Assembly (NCBI GenBank): GCA_034189135.1
Contig: JAXHVO010000081.1
Location: forward strand, 57,035-121,034
Origin: Thermodesulfobacteriota bacterium
Lineage (GTDB): Bacteria > Desulfobacterota > Desulfobacteria > Desulfobacterales > JAUWMJ01
DNA length: 64,000 bases
Direction: 5' to 3'
In this document: piece after piece, positions 44,451 through 53,776 of the stretch
How the letters are laid out: every line of letters starts with the position of its first letter
How positions within the stretch are numbered: the first letter of the stretch is position 1
Position numbers and translations under genes: made by a program
Notes under the pieces: generated by a model
The model's input: only the letters and a program-made list of their open reading frames with translations
What the model was told of the DNA's origin: nothing
Database searches by the model: none

Positions 44451-45898
44451 AAAACAACCTTGAGTTTGAAACGGATACGGGTCCCTGATTTTTCTTTGCT
44501 GGTAGAGGTAATAATCACTTTTTGAAAAAGCTTCGATTCCTCGAGTCGACTCTTTATTTCATCTGCAGAGTTAAAAGTATCTGTAATCCCTGACACCATA
44601 ACGTTTTCAGGGCTGATGACCAGCCTGGTAAAATCGACATCCAGCTTGTCCGGAATTCTTTTGCTAATTTCATTTAACACATCAATACTGCGAATGTATT
44701 TGGTTGTTTCCGACGGAAAGAAGGTACTTTTTTTCGCCTCATTTATTTTTACCTTCATCTGTTGCAATGGATCGACTATTTTGGTGACTTCCGGAAAAGT
44801 GGTTTTAAAAATATCGGTGATCTGGTGGTTTAGATGGCTTATTTTATTATTAATGAAATAAAAGTTGAGTATGAAATTTAACAAAGCAAGCGCCAATACC
44901 ACTCCGGCCAGAGCACCTGTTTTTACCAGGCTGGTTTTGTGTCTGGCTAAAAATTCGTTAACCACAAAACTGTCTTTATGGAAATTAAGCCTGTCGTTTC
45001 CTTTGTCTTCATTAAGTGCAAGCGCCAGTGCATTGTCAAGCTTGGCAAAGTTGAAAGAACTCGCAGCGTAATTTTCAATTCCACTATCGATTTCCCGAAA
45101 AAGCTCTATTCGATGGACGGGAACATTGAGCAGATCTGACAGCTGTTTTTCAAAATTAAGCTGAATGCAGCCCGGGCCGGTTGCTCGGATTTCCTCCGGC
45201 ATAAAGTCGGTATTAAAAAGCTCTGAAAATGCATCTGTGGTTCGCTGGATGTTGATGCCAATTGATTTTATGGCAGAAGAAGTATTTGCAGGAACCGGAA
45301 AGCTGCGAATAAGGGATATCCGATTCGATGCAACGGCAAATAAAGTGGCTTTATCGACTTCAATGTCTGCAAAAAGCCAATTTTCAGGAGTATGGGCAGA
45401 CTTCGCCAGGCAAAGAGTCGGGTAATAACCGCCGATCGTTATGATTTCAGGTTCGATCCTGAACGATGCCAGCGTGTCGATGTATTCCTCCAGAATGACT
45501 TTTTTAATGCCGGCAGCGATAAGATCGGTATGACCGGCATTTTCTGAAATAGTTATGGTGTGAAAATCGATTGCCATATCCTCCACCGCAAACGGGAGTG
45601 TCGGCTCCAACTCATAAGGAAGAATCTGAATAATTTTTTTCTTATTGGTAAAGGGAACTCGGATATTTCTAAACAATGCCTGATTGGCCGGAAAAGAAGC
45701 CACACATGTACAGCCGGTTGCGTCGATCTTTTCGACAATTTTTTTAACAGCACCAGCCAGAGTGTCTTTGGACTCTTTTTGTTCAGATAGCGAAACAATA
45801 TCATAAGCCTCTATCTGAACAGATTTGCTGCCTTTGTTTAAAAGAACATAAGATACCGCGTGGTGACGTATATCAAGTCCGAGAGTTTTCCGGTTCAT
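44447..45898 (-). CDS. gspL: Type II secretion protein GspL (PilM/PilN-like)
   Basis: 483 residues. The cytoplasmic part (1-320) has an actin-like PilM fold: GLDIRHHAVSYVLLNKG, LPYELEPTLPFAVEDMAIDFH, IGINIQRTTDAFSELF. One helix (LAGVVLALALLNFILNFYFIN, ~335-355) and a periplasmic PilN-like domain follow. It recruits the GspE ATPase to the membrane. Lies 36 bases after gspK. Confidence 0.9.
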   Translation of the reverse strand: MNRKTLGLDIRHHAVSYVLLNKGSKSVQIEAYDIVSLSEQKESKDTLAGAVKKIVEKIDATGCTCVASFPANQALFRNIRVPFTNKKKIIQILPYELEPTLPFAVEDMAIDFHTITISENAGHTDLIAAGIKKVILEEYIDTLASFRIEPEIITIGGYYPTLCLAKSAHTPENWLFADIEVDKATLFAVASNRISLIRSFPVPANTSSAIKSIGINIQRTTDAFSELFNTDFMPEEIRATGPGCIQLNFEKQLSDLLNVPVHRIELFREIDSGIENYAASSFNFAKLDNALALALNEDKGNDRLNFHKDSFVVNEFLARHKTSLVKTGALAGVVLALALLNFILNFYFINNKISHLNHQITDIFKTTFPEVTKIVDPLQQMKVKINEAKKSTFFPSETTKYIRSIDVLNEISKRIPDKLDVDFTRLVISPENVMVSGITDTFNSADEIKSRLEESKLFQKVIITSTSKEKSGTRIRFKLKVVL

Positions 45899-45934
45899 CC
45901 GTTTACCTCTAAACTATAATCCATGAGCCGTCAG

Positions 45935-47026
45935 CTATGAGCTGTATCTGCTTAAGACCTTGCATTTCCACTTTTTATCTTTTTTATCCTGTTCACGTCT
46001 GATCACAGATGTAATGCTGTATTTCATATCGCGCAGGGTTGCGGTCGACTCAATGCGAAAAATATTGCTTGAAGTGGTTATTAGATCAGCATTGATTTTA
46101 AGATCACCGCAACCAGGCACTTTTTTGTACCAGGTGGAACTTGAAAGGTCGTGAATATATTCCTCTCCTTCGGTTTCCCTTCGATATTCGTCAATCAGGG
46201 AAGCAAGGTCTTCGTATCCTTCAGGCATAAGCGCAATTAACACAGGCAGCTCGGCGGTATTGATATTTATCTTACCTTTAAAGGTAAATGTATTGTCTCC
46301 GGAGCTTTCAATGCCGTAAACAGTCATATAGGCAGAAATTCCGGGTGTTTCTTCTGTGCCGTAATAAAATTCCGGCAAAATACCTTTTACCAGCAACAGA
46401 TCACTCATGTCGCTGAACAATCCATTTTTGCAAGGGTATCCCGGATCAAGGTCCTGGTAATATCCCGATTCAGCCCCATTTAACCCGGTAATGGCATCAT
46501 CATCGTCGGAATCAAGCCAGTCTTTGGCAGAAGAGATTATCGCAGTGGGATTACTTTCAGTTTCAAAAAGGTCGGGCAAGATAAAAAGGCGCAGAAACCT
46601 GTCCCATAAAATCCGCTGAGATTCATTGAATATCCGGCTGTCAGGGAATGTCACCAGGGCGTTTGCCTGTATTCTGCTGAGTTCATCACTGATTTTTACG
46701 CTAACATTTCCGTCTTCAAAAGAGGTGCTCAACAGGAGAGCGTTAATTTTATCAGGGTTTGCCCAATCTTCCTGGATAGAATCGATTTCTGAATCCATCC
46801 TGTCTTTTACCAGCATCGCCATGGCCACATTTATGCCGGAAGATGCCATGGTTGACAGGGTGTGTCTGTCTCTGGCTGCGGCTGCCGAAAATACCGATAC
46901 GCGTGCCCTTCTGTTTAATTCCAGTGAAGTTGCCACCAACACCGTTATAACGGAAAGGGTGACAAGAAGGGCCATTCCTTTGTTATTTCCGGTAAAACGT
47001 ACCATTATTTTAAGATTTGCGTTCAA
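45935..47026 (-). CDS. gspK: Type II secretion minor pseudopilin GspK
   Basis: 363 residues. The leader (NNKG) is followed by the helix MALLVTLSVITVLVATSLEL; GspK has no Glu at +5, as here, which marks it as the pilus-tip subunit. The large alpha-domain insertion after the helix, including the motif LNRRARVSVFSAA and later IQANALVTF, is the usual GspK layout. Start is uncertain: TTG 47026 has an SD-like aggga, while ATG 47005 gives the same processed form. Overlaps gspJ by 17 bases. Confidence 0.92.
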   Translation of the reverse strand: MNANLKIMVRFTGNNKGMALLVTLSVITVLVATSLELNRRARVSVFSAAAARDRHTLSTMASSGINVAMAMLVKDRMDSEIDSIQEDWANPDKINALLLSTSFEDGNVSVKISDELSRIQANALVTFPDSRIFNESQRILWDRFLRLFILPDLFETESNPTAIISSAKDWLDSDDDDAITGLNGAESGYYQDLDPGYPCKNGLFSDMSDLLLVKGILPEFYYGTEETPGISAYMTVYGIESSGDNTFTFKGKININTAELPVLIALMPEGYEDLASLIDEYRRETEGEEYIHDLSSSTWYKKVPGCGDLKINADLITTSSNIFRIESTATLRDMKYSITSVIRREQDKKDKKWKCKVLSRYSS

Positions 47027-47723
47027 TTTTATCCCTGAATACAGGCAGTTTTATCATGGTTTCAAAGGGCAAAAATTTTGCCTCATGACCTATTTCGAGT
47101 GTGATCTTGATGGCCGTGGGGGTTGAATAACCGACATCCGCTGAATCAGAATCCCACCTGTCATATTCACTGCCCTGTTGGTCATAATATTTAAAAACCA
47201 GTGATTTGACACTTTCACACAACACCGGATCGCTTTTTTTTTCTTCAAACGGTTCATAGGGGTACAACGTGTCCCCCCGTCTCAGCACATAGTTTGTTTC
47301 ATCCGACTTTTGAACATAATAGGCAATCCGGGCAATTCCTTCTTGAATGCTTTTTTCAAGGGATACGTGGGCGCGGGAGGCAAACATAAGTCGGGAAAAA
47401 CTTTCACCCCCTGCATCTGCTGTATCCCCTTTAACTTTGAAAGGGTCTTCATCGTCATCGATATCCACAGGAGTGTATTCCGGAGGCAGGCATATATGCA
47501 AAGATCCAAGATCATCATCTATTCGGCTTAGACAGCTTTTTGCCATTTCATATACAGCCATATCTTCTTCAACAGCTTTAGCATTAGAAAAAACAAGATT
47601 GTGTGATCCGAATATGGTGGTTATAATAATGGCAAAGATAGAAATAGCAATGAGGATCTCAAGCAGAGTAAAGCCGGTTTCCGTGTTAGCGGAAAAATTT
47701 GTATAATCTGATGCGGTAAACAT
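47010..47723 (-). CDS. gspJ: Type II secretion minor pseudopilin GspJ
   Basis: About 237 residues. Prepilin leader with cleavage before FTLLEILIAISIFAIIITTIFG (Glu at +5). Start placed at ATG 47723, with gagg upstream; a further ATG at 47735 extends it by four residues. The C-terminal beta-rich half carries the region KSLVFKYYDQQGSEYDRWDSDSADVG. It overlaps gspI. GspI, J and K form the tip complex. Confidence 0.9.
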   Translation of the reverse strand: MFTASDYTNFSANTETGFTLLEILIAISIFAIIITTIFGSHNLVFSNAKAVEEDMAVYEMAKSCLSRIDDDLGSLHICLPPEYTPVDIDDDEDPFKVKGDTADAGGESFSRLMFASRAHVSLEKSIQEGIARIAYYVQKSDETNYVLRRGDTLYPYEPFEEKKSDPVLCESVKSLVFKYYDQQGSEYDRWDSDSADVGYSTPTAIKITLEIGHEAKFLPFETMIKLPVFRDKIERKS

Positions 47724-48099
47724 CCTCGTCCTCATTTAAGGATATGGTGACTTCGATTTGTCTTAAGTCTTTCGTAATCTCCCCCAGCGCCTCAGATTCA
47801 ACCTCTTTAACAGAAACTCGCCATTTATAACCGGAAAATTCTGTTGTAAAATCACCGGAATCATCACCAAGTTCATCAACCGGTTTGGTTTCAATTTCCG
47901 TCAAAACCTTTTTTGCCAGCATGGGAGCGGTGGTCTGAAACCTTGAAATGAAATTCATACCGATGGTCTGTGCATGCATTCGATATACACTTACAAGTAC
48001 AATGGCGATGATTGATGTCGCCACCATAATTTCAAGGAGGGTAAATCCGCTGTTTGATCTGTATGTTTTTGTGTAAACTTTTTTTAAAAAAATAGTCAT
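47686..48099 (-). CDS. gspI: Type II secretion minor pseudopilin GspI
   Basis: 137 residues. Leader ends SNSG, then FTLLEIMVATSIIAIVLVSVYRM (Glu at +5). The remaining 100 residues match the GspI beta-domain layout (TAPMLAKKVLTEIET, FSGYKWRVSVKEVES, LRQIEVTISLNEDEDVYRIRLY). ATG overlaps the gspH stop as ATGA. Confidence 0.9.
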   Translation of the reverse strand: MTIFLKKVYTKTYRSNSGFTLLEIMVATSIIAIVLVSVYRMHAQTIGMNFISRFQTTAPMLAKKVLTEIETKPVDELGDDSGDFTTEFSGYKWRVSVKEVESEALGEITKDLRQIEVTISLNEDEDVYRIRLYKFFR

Positions 48100-48605
48100 G
48101 AATTTTCAAAATCTACATATTTTTGATACAGTTTTACCTTGGGAAGAAACGGCTCAATTAAGAAAGAGATCTTTTGCTCATCGTCCCCTTGAATGTGGAT
48201 GAGCGCCTTGTCCGAGTGACCTGTTCTGTAAAAGCAAATATCCGCCTGTCCTCCAGATACGATTCCCCTTTGCGGGAATTCCACATTAATTATTTTTACA
48301 TCTTGCGGAATTTGAAATCCTTTTTCATGTGCCCGGTGAAGATCCTCCTCCGTCATTGTTTCATCTGACACCCACACTTTTTTTGAATCCATATTGACGT
48401 GCAGAATGCACAGCTTTTGTCTAGATGTAGAATACTCTTTTAAAACCCTCACTTTTCCTATAATCCACCTGGAGGTATTATTTACATTATCTGTCAGTAC
48501 TGCGTTTCGCAACCGGGGAACAGCAAAAAAAAGCATAATACTGATTAAAGAGATTACAACGGTAATCTCAATGAGAGTAAATCCGCTGTTTTGTTCAGGT
48601 TTCAT
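48096..48605 (-). CDS. gspH: Type II secretion minor pseudopilin GspH
   Basis: 169 residues. Short leader MKPEQNSG, cleaved before FTLIEITVVISLISIMLFF (Glu at +5). The C-terminal domain is a mostly beta fold, with one conserved DSKKVWVSDETMT-like stretch. It is the first gene after the big hairpin at 48657-48761 that follows gspG. Confidence 0.88.
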   Translation of the reverse strand: MKPEQNSGFTLIEITVVISLISIMLFFAVPRLRNAVLTDNVNNTSRWIIGKVRVLKEYSTSRQKLCILHVNMDSKKVWVSDETMTEEDLHRAHEKGFQIPQDVKIINVEFPQRGIVSGGQADICFYRTGHSDKALIHIQGDDEQKISFLIEPFLPKVKLYQKYVDFENS

Positions 48606-48656
48606 TATTTCTGCTTTACGGCCATTTGAAAAAAAGGTTTTACAATCACCGCTATG

Positions 48657-48761
48657 TAGGCGTTCACAGGTGCTGCAGATGTGGGTGATCAGGGCAATCA
48701 GCTATAGTCTACTATGCTGATTGTCCTGATCGCGCGCAGGTGCGGTACCTGTGAATGCCTA
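48657..48761 (-). promoter_or_regulatory. Large two-stem palindrome between gspG and gspH
   Basis: On either strand: outer arm taggcgttcacaggt (48657-48671) with 48747-48761, one mismatch in 15; inner arm gatcagggcaatcagc with 48716-48731, one mismatch in 16; apical atag/ctat. Outer and inner stems are separated by symmetric 15-base internal loops. It begins directly at the gspG stop codon. It could protect or process the gspG mRNA, so more major pseudopilin is made than the minor subunits, or be a mobile palindromic unit. No T-run follows. Confidence 0.75.
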
Positions 48762-49220
48762 CTATTCTTCTATCTCCCAGCTGTTGATATCCTTATTAAA
48801 CTCCTCGCCTCCGGATACGCCGTCTGCGCCGTAGGAAATAATGTCATAATCTCCGTGAACTCCCGGCGAAAGGTATACAAATTCGTTTCCCCAAGGATCT
48901 TTGGGAACCTTTCCTTTTTCAAGATAGCCCCCTTTGCGCCACTTTTTGGGCAAATTCCCGGTCTGGGGCTCGTCAACCAGCGCCTGCAATCCCTGTTCGG
49001 TGGATGGATAGATGCCGTTGTCCAGTTTATATAGCTTTATAGCTGTTTCCAGGCTTTCCATCTGAACCCTTGCCTTTACCTGTTTGGCCTCATCCGGCCT
49101 GCCCATTAACCTGGGCGCAATAAAACTAACCAAGATTCCCAGAATCACAATCACTACCATCAGTTCAATCAGCGTAAATCCATGGTTTGTTTTAAGTTCA
49201 TGAAAAATATGGTTTTTCAT
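48762..49220 (-). CDS. gspG: Type II secretion major pseudopilin GspG
   Basis: 152 residues from the ATG at 49220, preceded by taggagg at 5-base spacing. The N-terminal leader ends KTNHG, then [36 protein letters not shown]. The GspG calcium-site region [16 protein letters not shown] is complete, and [22 protein letters not shown] is diagnostic. The first gene of the minus-strand T2SS cluster; a candidate promoter stands at 49266-49294. Confidence 0.97.
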   Translation of the reverse strand: MKNHIFHELKTNHGFTLIELMVVIVILGILVSFIAPRLMGRPDEAKQVKARVQMESLETAIKLYKLDNGIYPSTEQGLQALVDEPQTGNLPKKWRKGGYLEKGKVPKDPWGNEFVYLSPGVHGDYDIISYGADGVSGGEEFNKDINSWEIEE

Positions 49221-49717
49221 TATACCTCCTAATTTAAGCAAGTATCGTACCAGTTTAACATCTGATTTATATGATATTATTATTAAAAATGCAAATCAAT
49301 AAAAATGAGGAGCAGGTTGAGAGGTGTGGGCTCGATATATCGGAATGAAGGAGGGCTAAAATTACTATAAAATCAGATATCGCGGGTAATGGTGAATCGT
49401 CAACCGGCAATTTTTGCTGTTTTTTATCTCAATTTGACACAAGGAAGATATGCATTTATAATAATCAGTTAAATTATTGGCAGATTTAGCACTAACGTGT
49501 TAAAATAAATTGGACGGTTTGGTAAGAATTTTCATTCCTGCGATGTGCAGCATTTCGTAATCATTCAACGTACCATTAGTACGCCTCATGGTTACAAAAT
49601 TTACGCGTTTTGAATTTGAGCTTTTTGCGAAACTTCCTAAATCGTATTTTTGCCAGTGATAATTTTTTGAGTTAGCGAAACAAAAAATATCCATGCGAAA
49701 CAGCAGGAGCTAGATAT
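49221..49717. other. Divergent control region gspG / gspA (497 bp)
   Basis: AT-rich, no gene. It should contain the promoters of gspG (minus) and gspA (plus). A good sigma-70-like pair for gspG is noted separately; for gspA no pair stands out. A small hairpin cgtac/gtacg lies near 49568-49582. Confidence 0.5.
49266..49294 (-). promoter_or_regulatory. Candidate sigma-70 promoter of gspG
   Basis: On the minus strand: ttgcat (49294-49289), 17-base spacer, tataaa (49271-49266). It predicts a leader of about 40 bases before the gspG ATG. An overlapping pair ttgatt/tatcat with the same spacer is also present. Confidence 0.45.
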
Positions 49718-51448
49718 ATGTATAATAACTTCTTTGGGTTCAGGGAGGGACCGTTTCAGCTGGTGCCGAATCCTGAATACCTTTTTTTGAGCAGAAGCCA
49801 TGAAGAAACCATGGCCAATCTGAATTATGCCATTTACCAAGGTGAAGGGTTTGTGGAGATTACCGGTGAAGTGGGGACAGGGAAGACCACACTTTGCCGG
49901 GCGTTTCTGGAGAAAATAGAAAAGGAGACGGAAGCGGCTTATATCTTTAACCCGAAACTTGATCCAATACAGCTATTAAAGGCCATTAACGATGAGTTTG
50001 GAATTGGTTCGGACAAAAATACCATCAAAGAACTGATCGACACTTTAAATGCCTTTCTGATGAAACAAAAGGCTTCAGGGAAAAATGTCGTTCTGATCGT
50101 TGACGAAGCACAGAATCTTTCCAATGAGGTCCTGGAACAGCTCCGACTGTTATCCAATCTGGAAACAAATAAAAGCAAGCTTCTGCAAATTATCATGGTG
50201 GGACAGCCCGAACTGAAAGACATGCTTGACTCCCATGAACTCAGACAGCTTGGGCAGAGGATAAACGTAAGCTCTCATCTCCTTCCTTTAACCGCAAAAG
50301 AGACCATAGAATACATACAGCACCGAATCCATATTGCTTCCCGGAAGCCCGGAACCAAATTTACCAGGCTGGCCTTCTATTTTATCTATAAGTTTTCAAG
50401 GGGTATTCCAAGATTAATTAATATTTTATGTGACCGGTCTCTTTTGACCGCATACAGCCTTGATCAGCACCAGATTACGGCAGGTATTGTTCGATCTTCA
50501 ATAAAGGAACTCACCGGCAGGGGGTTTGTCAAACATTATTCGTTTTGGGAAGGGAAAAATGCACTGCTGGTGATCCTCCTGTTATGCATCGCGCTGGTAG
50601 TGGTTACTTTTTACCGCCCAGGCACTGACGATATAAGCGTATCGACGGTAAAACAGGAAAAGCGAATTTTAGAAAAATCAGACGAAAACGCGGTTCGGAA
50701 AAAAATATTGCATCCTGTGGCTTCCAAAGAAAAACAGCCCGTTATTCCGGGAAAATCTTTTTTAGATCGACCACCTGATTCCAAGGCCTCTGGTTCAAAA
50801 CAGATAGACAATCTGGGGGCATATCTTAAATCCGCGCAAACCCGTTCATCAAGAAGCATGGCGCTGAAAGCCGCCTTTTCATTGTGGAATACATCAACGG
50901 CAATCAAACCGCACCTGGATGAGCTGGAAGACGATTTGGCTTTTTTCAAGCTTGCAGCCAAAGAAAAATCGCTTTTGATCCATCGGATTAAGGGTAACTT
51001 AAAAGGAGTAAAAAAATTAAACCTTCCGGCTATCCTTGAATTATCTGCTCCTGACATCTCATTACCCAGGTATCTTGCCATACAAAAAATGGACGATGGC
51101 CTGGTTACATTCAAAGTTAAAGACAGTCTGATCGTGGTGAAACCTGATGAAATTAAAAAATACTGGTCCGGCAGGGCGTATATATTATGGAAGAATCTTT
51201 TTTCTTACCAAGGAACCATTCCACTTACTTCTCCAAAAGATTCCATTATCGCACTAAAAATGCATCTGCACGATATGGGATATGATCAGATTAAAATAAA
51301 TTCGGTTTACGACGACCAGACAAAGGCAGCGGTAAAAAATATTCAAAAAAAGTATGGCTTAAAGGCGGATGGCCTGGTGGGTCCTTTAACCAAAATCGTC
51401 CTTTATAATGAAAAAAAATCATTAAACATACCAAACATTACCAATTGA
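49718..51448 (+). CDS. gspA: Type II secretion ATPase GspA (ExeA-like) with peptidoglycan-binding domain
   Basis: 576 residues. AAA ATPase residues ~1-270: Walker A GEVGTGKTTLCRAF (about 49-62), Walker B NVVLIVDEAQNLS, sensor regions IMVGQPELKDML and SRGIPRLINILCDR. One helix near 285 (ALLVILLLCIALVVVTFY), a long linker, and a C-terminal peptidoglycan-binding domain (YDQIKINSVYDDQTKAAVKNIQKKYGLKADGLVGPLTKI). With GspB it helps the secretin cross the cell wall. SD agg lies 11 bases before the ATG; divergent from gspG. Confidence 0.93.
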   Translation: MYNNFFGFREGPFQLVPNPEYLFLSRSHEETMANLNYAIYQGEGFVEITGEVGTGKTTLCRAFLEKIEKETEAAYIFNPKLDPIQLLKAINDEFGIGSDKNTIKELIDTLNAFLMKQKASGKNVVLIVDEAQNLSNEVLEQLRLLSNLETNKSKLLQIIMVGQPELKDMLDSHELRQLGQRINVSSHLLPLTAKETIEYIQHRIHIASRKPGTKFTRLAFYFIYKFSRGIPRLINILCDRSLLTAYSLDQHQITAGIVRSSIKELTGRGFVKHYSFWEGKNALLVILLLCIALVVVTFYRPGTDDISVSTVKQEKRILEKSDENAVRKKILHPVASKEKQPVIPGKSFLDRPPDSKASGSKQIDNLGAYLKSAQTRSSRSMALKAAFSLWNTSTAIKPHLDELEDDLAFFKLAAKEKSLLIHRIKGNLKGVKKLNLPAILELSAPDISLPRYLAIQKMDDGLVTFKVKDSLIVVKPDEIKKYWSGRAYILWKNLFSYQGTIPLTSPKDSIIALKMHLHDMGYDQIKINSVYDDQTKAAVKNIQKKYGLKADGLVGPLTKIVLYNEKKSLNIPNITN

Positions 51449-51572
51449 AGCCTGGCGGTTTGGAAGATTACAGGCCGGGTGGTTTATACCGCTTAACGAT
51501 AGCTCAATCCGTAAAATTTGGGCGAGCGAAATATGGAATTTAATTTTCGCGAGTCATATAGGAGCTTTAACA

Positions 51573-52244
51573 TTGAGTTCCATACTAAAAGCGTTAAGAA
51601 AACTTGAAGAAGAAACACCCACCCATGGTGACAGCCAGCCATATCCGGTAGATGTTAAAAAGACGGTTGAAAATGGAGTAATAAAAAAGCAACGGTACTT
51701 TAAGTTTTTTTTAATCGTCTTTTCAGCCATTTTTATCATTTCGGTAAGCCTGTTTTTACTATCCAGGCAAACTGCTCCAACAAAAAAAAATGTTCCGAAT
51801 TCCATTCCGATTGTACGTAAAGGCATACCGGACAGGCCAAAGACGGAGAATGTAAAGATTGCCTCTGTTCCTGATTCAAAATCGCGTAAGCGGCGTGCAA
51901 AGCCTTCCAGCGGAATAAAAAAAGCAAAAAACCTGCCCGGTTATAGCAAAATGAAGACCTCTGCCTCAAGAGCGGTGAGGAAAAAAAAACCTTACCGGAG
52001 CAACCACACCAAACCAAAGCCCGCAAAATCGTCTCTTCCCTTTAAATCAGCTGCAGGCAGCGGTCTGAAACTTCAAGCAATTGCCTGGAGCAGTGATCCC
52101 AAGCAGAGCATTGCGGTGGTGAACGGCCGTATACTTCGTGAAGGAAGCAGTGTCGAAGGCACTTTGATCATCAAAATTGATAAGAATGATGTATCTTTTC
52201 AAAAAGGAGGTGAGCAGTGGAGGCAAAAATTCGGACCGCAATAG
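51573..52244 (+). CDS. gspB: Type II secretion protein GspB
   Basis: 223 residues. Start at TTG 51573, with ggag 8 bases upstream. N-terminal SSILKALRKLEEETPTHGD is the GspB signature, followed by one helix (FFLIVFSAIFIISVSLFLL), a basic, disordered linker, and a C-terminal domain (LKLQAIAWSSDPKQSIAVVNGRILREGSSVEG). It follows gspA by 124 bases and is likely its partner. The linker is unusually Lys-rich. Confidence 0.9.
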   Translation: MSSILKALRKLEEETPTHGDSQPYPVDVKKTVENGVIKKQRYFKFFLIVFSAIFIISVSLFLLSRQTAPTKKNVPNSIPIVRKGIPDRPKTENVKIASVPDSKSRKRRAKPSSGIKKAKNLPGYSKMKTSASRAVRKKKPYRSNHTKPKPAKSSLPFKSAAGSGLKLQAIAWSSDPKQSIAVVNGRILREGSSVEGTLIIKIDKNDVSFQKGGEQWRQKFGPQ

Positions 52245-52361
52245 CCAAGAGCAGTCCTTCGGCCTCTTAGAGCATTCACCTGCGGCGGATGTTAGGCCTA
52301 AAGCGTAGTGTGTTTTAAGAGAAGAGATCCTCAAAGGCAGTTCTCATCAAGCAAAGCACTT

Positions 52362-53588
52362 CTACATCACAAGCTGATTCATTTCAAAAATTGGCAGACA
52401 TATGGAAAGGACGATAAAACCGACAATCACCCCCATGACAAGGATCATAATCGGTTCCAACATGGTTGTCATTCGCATCACGCTTGCTTCCACCTCGTTT
52501 TCAAATACGTCTGCCACTTTATTCAGCATTTCTTCCAACTGGCCGCTTTGCTCTCCCACCTGTATCATCTGAATGGAAAGATGGGGAAAGATATTTTTTG
52601 CCGCCAGTGCCGTGGCCAGGGCCTGGCCCTTACCTACTTCTTCGGTAGCTTGTTGAACATTATCTGAAATCAATATATTTTGTGCTGTATTTTTGGCAAT
52701 CTCTAAGGCAGGGAGCATGGAAACACCGTTTTCAAGAAGCGAACCCAGGGTCCTGGTAAATCTGGCTATGGACAGCTTTTTGGTTAAAAGGCTGAGACCC
52801 GGCATAAAAAGCAGGGTTTTATCAAACAGGTAGCGTCCCTTTTTGGTTTTTTTAGCCCGGTGGATGGCCAACACTGCTGCCGATATAATGATAAGAAATC
52901 CCCACCAGTAGGATTTAAAACTATTGCTTATGGCGATTAAAAAACGGGTCGGTGCGGGAAGCACCTGGTTCATATCGGCAAAAATAGAAGTGATGCTGGG
53001 AACGATATAGACCAACAGGAAGAACAAAACAGCTGATCCGATAAAAAGCATTAAGACCGGATACACAAGTGCGGAAAGAATTTTGCTACGTAACGCCTGC
53101 TGCTTTTCAGTAATTTCCGCCAGACGCTCTAAAACAATTTCAAGGGTGCCGGAAGTTTCACCTGCCCGAACCATGTTAATATAAAGGGGGGGGAATATTC
53201 CCGGATAAAGTGAAAGGGCTCTTGCAAAGCTGTTTCCTTCAACGATGGAATCCTTTATACGGGCCAAATATTTTTGTAATGCGTGAGATTTGGTGCTTGG
53301 AATCAATGCGTCAATAGCGGATACCAGTGGAAATCCTGCACCCACCAGGGTTGAGAGTTGCCTGGTCATCATGGAAACCTCAGATGCTCTGGCACGTCTA
53401 AAAGGCCGCCAGGTACGATAGGCTCCGGACTCCTTTTTGGTCGGCGCGTCATCCACCTTCATTACCGAGACAGGAAAAATTCCACCTGAGCGAAGCTTTT
53501 GGCGCGCGGCCATCGCGCTGTCCGAATCTATAATACCGGAAGTGGTTTTTCCTTTTTTATCCAAAGCCTTATATTCAAATACGGGCAT
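52362..53588 (-). CDS. gspF: Type II secretion inner-membrane protein GspF
   Basis: 408 residues from ATG at 53588 (MPVFEYKALDKKGKT). It is the polytopic platform protein: two repeated T2SSF domains (about 75-198, FAR..ALSLYPGIFPPLYINMVRAGETSGTLE, and 275-400, LSIARFTRTLGSLLENGVSMLPALEIAKNT, with IQMIQVGEQSGQLEEML), each followed by helices. It stands alone, facing gspB, apart from the rest of the operon. Longer start (53639) is not supported by an SD. Confidence 0.93.
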   Translation of the reverse strand: MPVFEYKALDKKGKTTSGIIDSDSAMAARQKLRSGGIFPVSVMKVDDAPTKKESGAYRTWRPFRRARASEVSMMTRQLSTLVGAGFPLVSAIDALIPSTKSHALQKYLARIKDSIVEGNSFARALSLYPGIFPPLYINMVRAGETSGTLEIVLERLAEITEKQQALRSKILSALVYPVLMLFIGSAVLFFLLVYIVPSITSIFADMNQVLPAPTRFLIAISNSFKSYWWGFLIIISAAVLAIHRAKKTKKGRYLFDKTLLFMPGLSLLTKKLSIARFTRTLGSLLENGVSMLPALEIAKNTAQNILISDNVQQATEEVGKGQALATALAAKNIFPHLSIQMIQVGEQSGQLEEMLNKVADVFENEVEASVMRMTTMLEPIMILVMGVIVGFIVLSICLPIFEMNQLVM

Positions 53589-53776
53589 TTTCTTTAATAT
53601 CTCATTGGGTTGAAAAAATTGATCTGTTTTTAATAGCATATCAAAAAATTATAAAAAATCAAGTTGTTAACAAAAAGGAATTAGAGGATGGAATCTACAA
53701 CTAACCAATTAACGGGATCAAATTATTTAACCGTGAAATTTTACTGGTTGTCATAAATACGTTCAGTTTTTAAGGA

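Noticed and set aside
49478..49495. Sigma-54-like ttggcagatttagcac before gspA
   Set aside because: The GG to GC distance is 8 instead of 10 bases, so it does not fit a -24/-12 promoter.
49500..49694. 64-codon minus-strand frame between gspG and gspA
   Set aside because: No SD, no homology, low-complexity content; probably chance.
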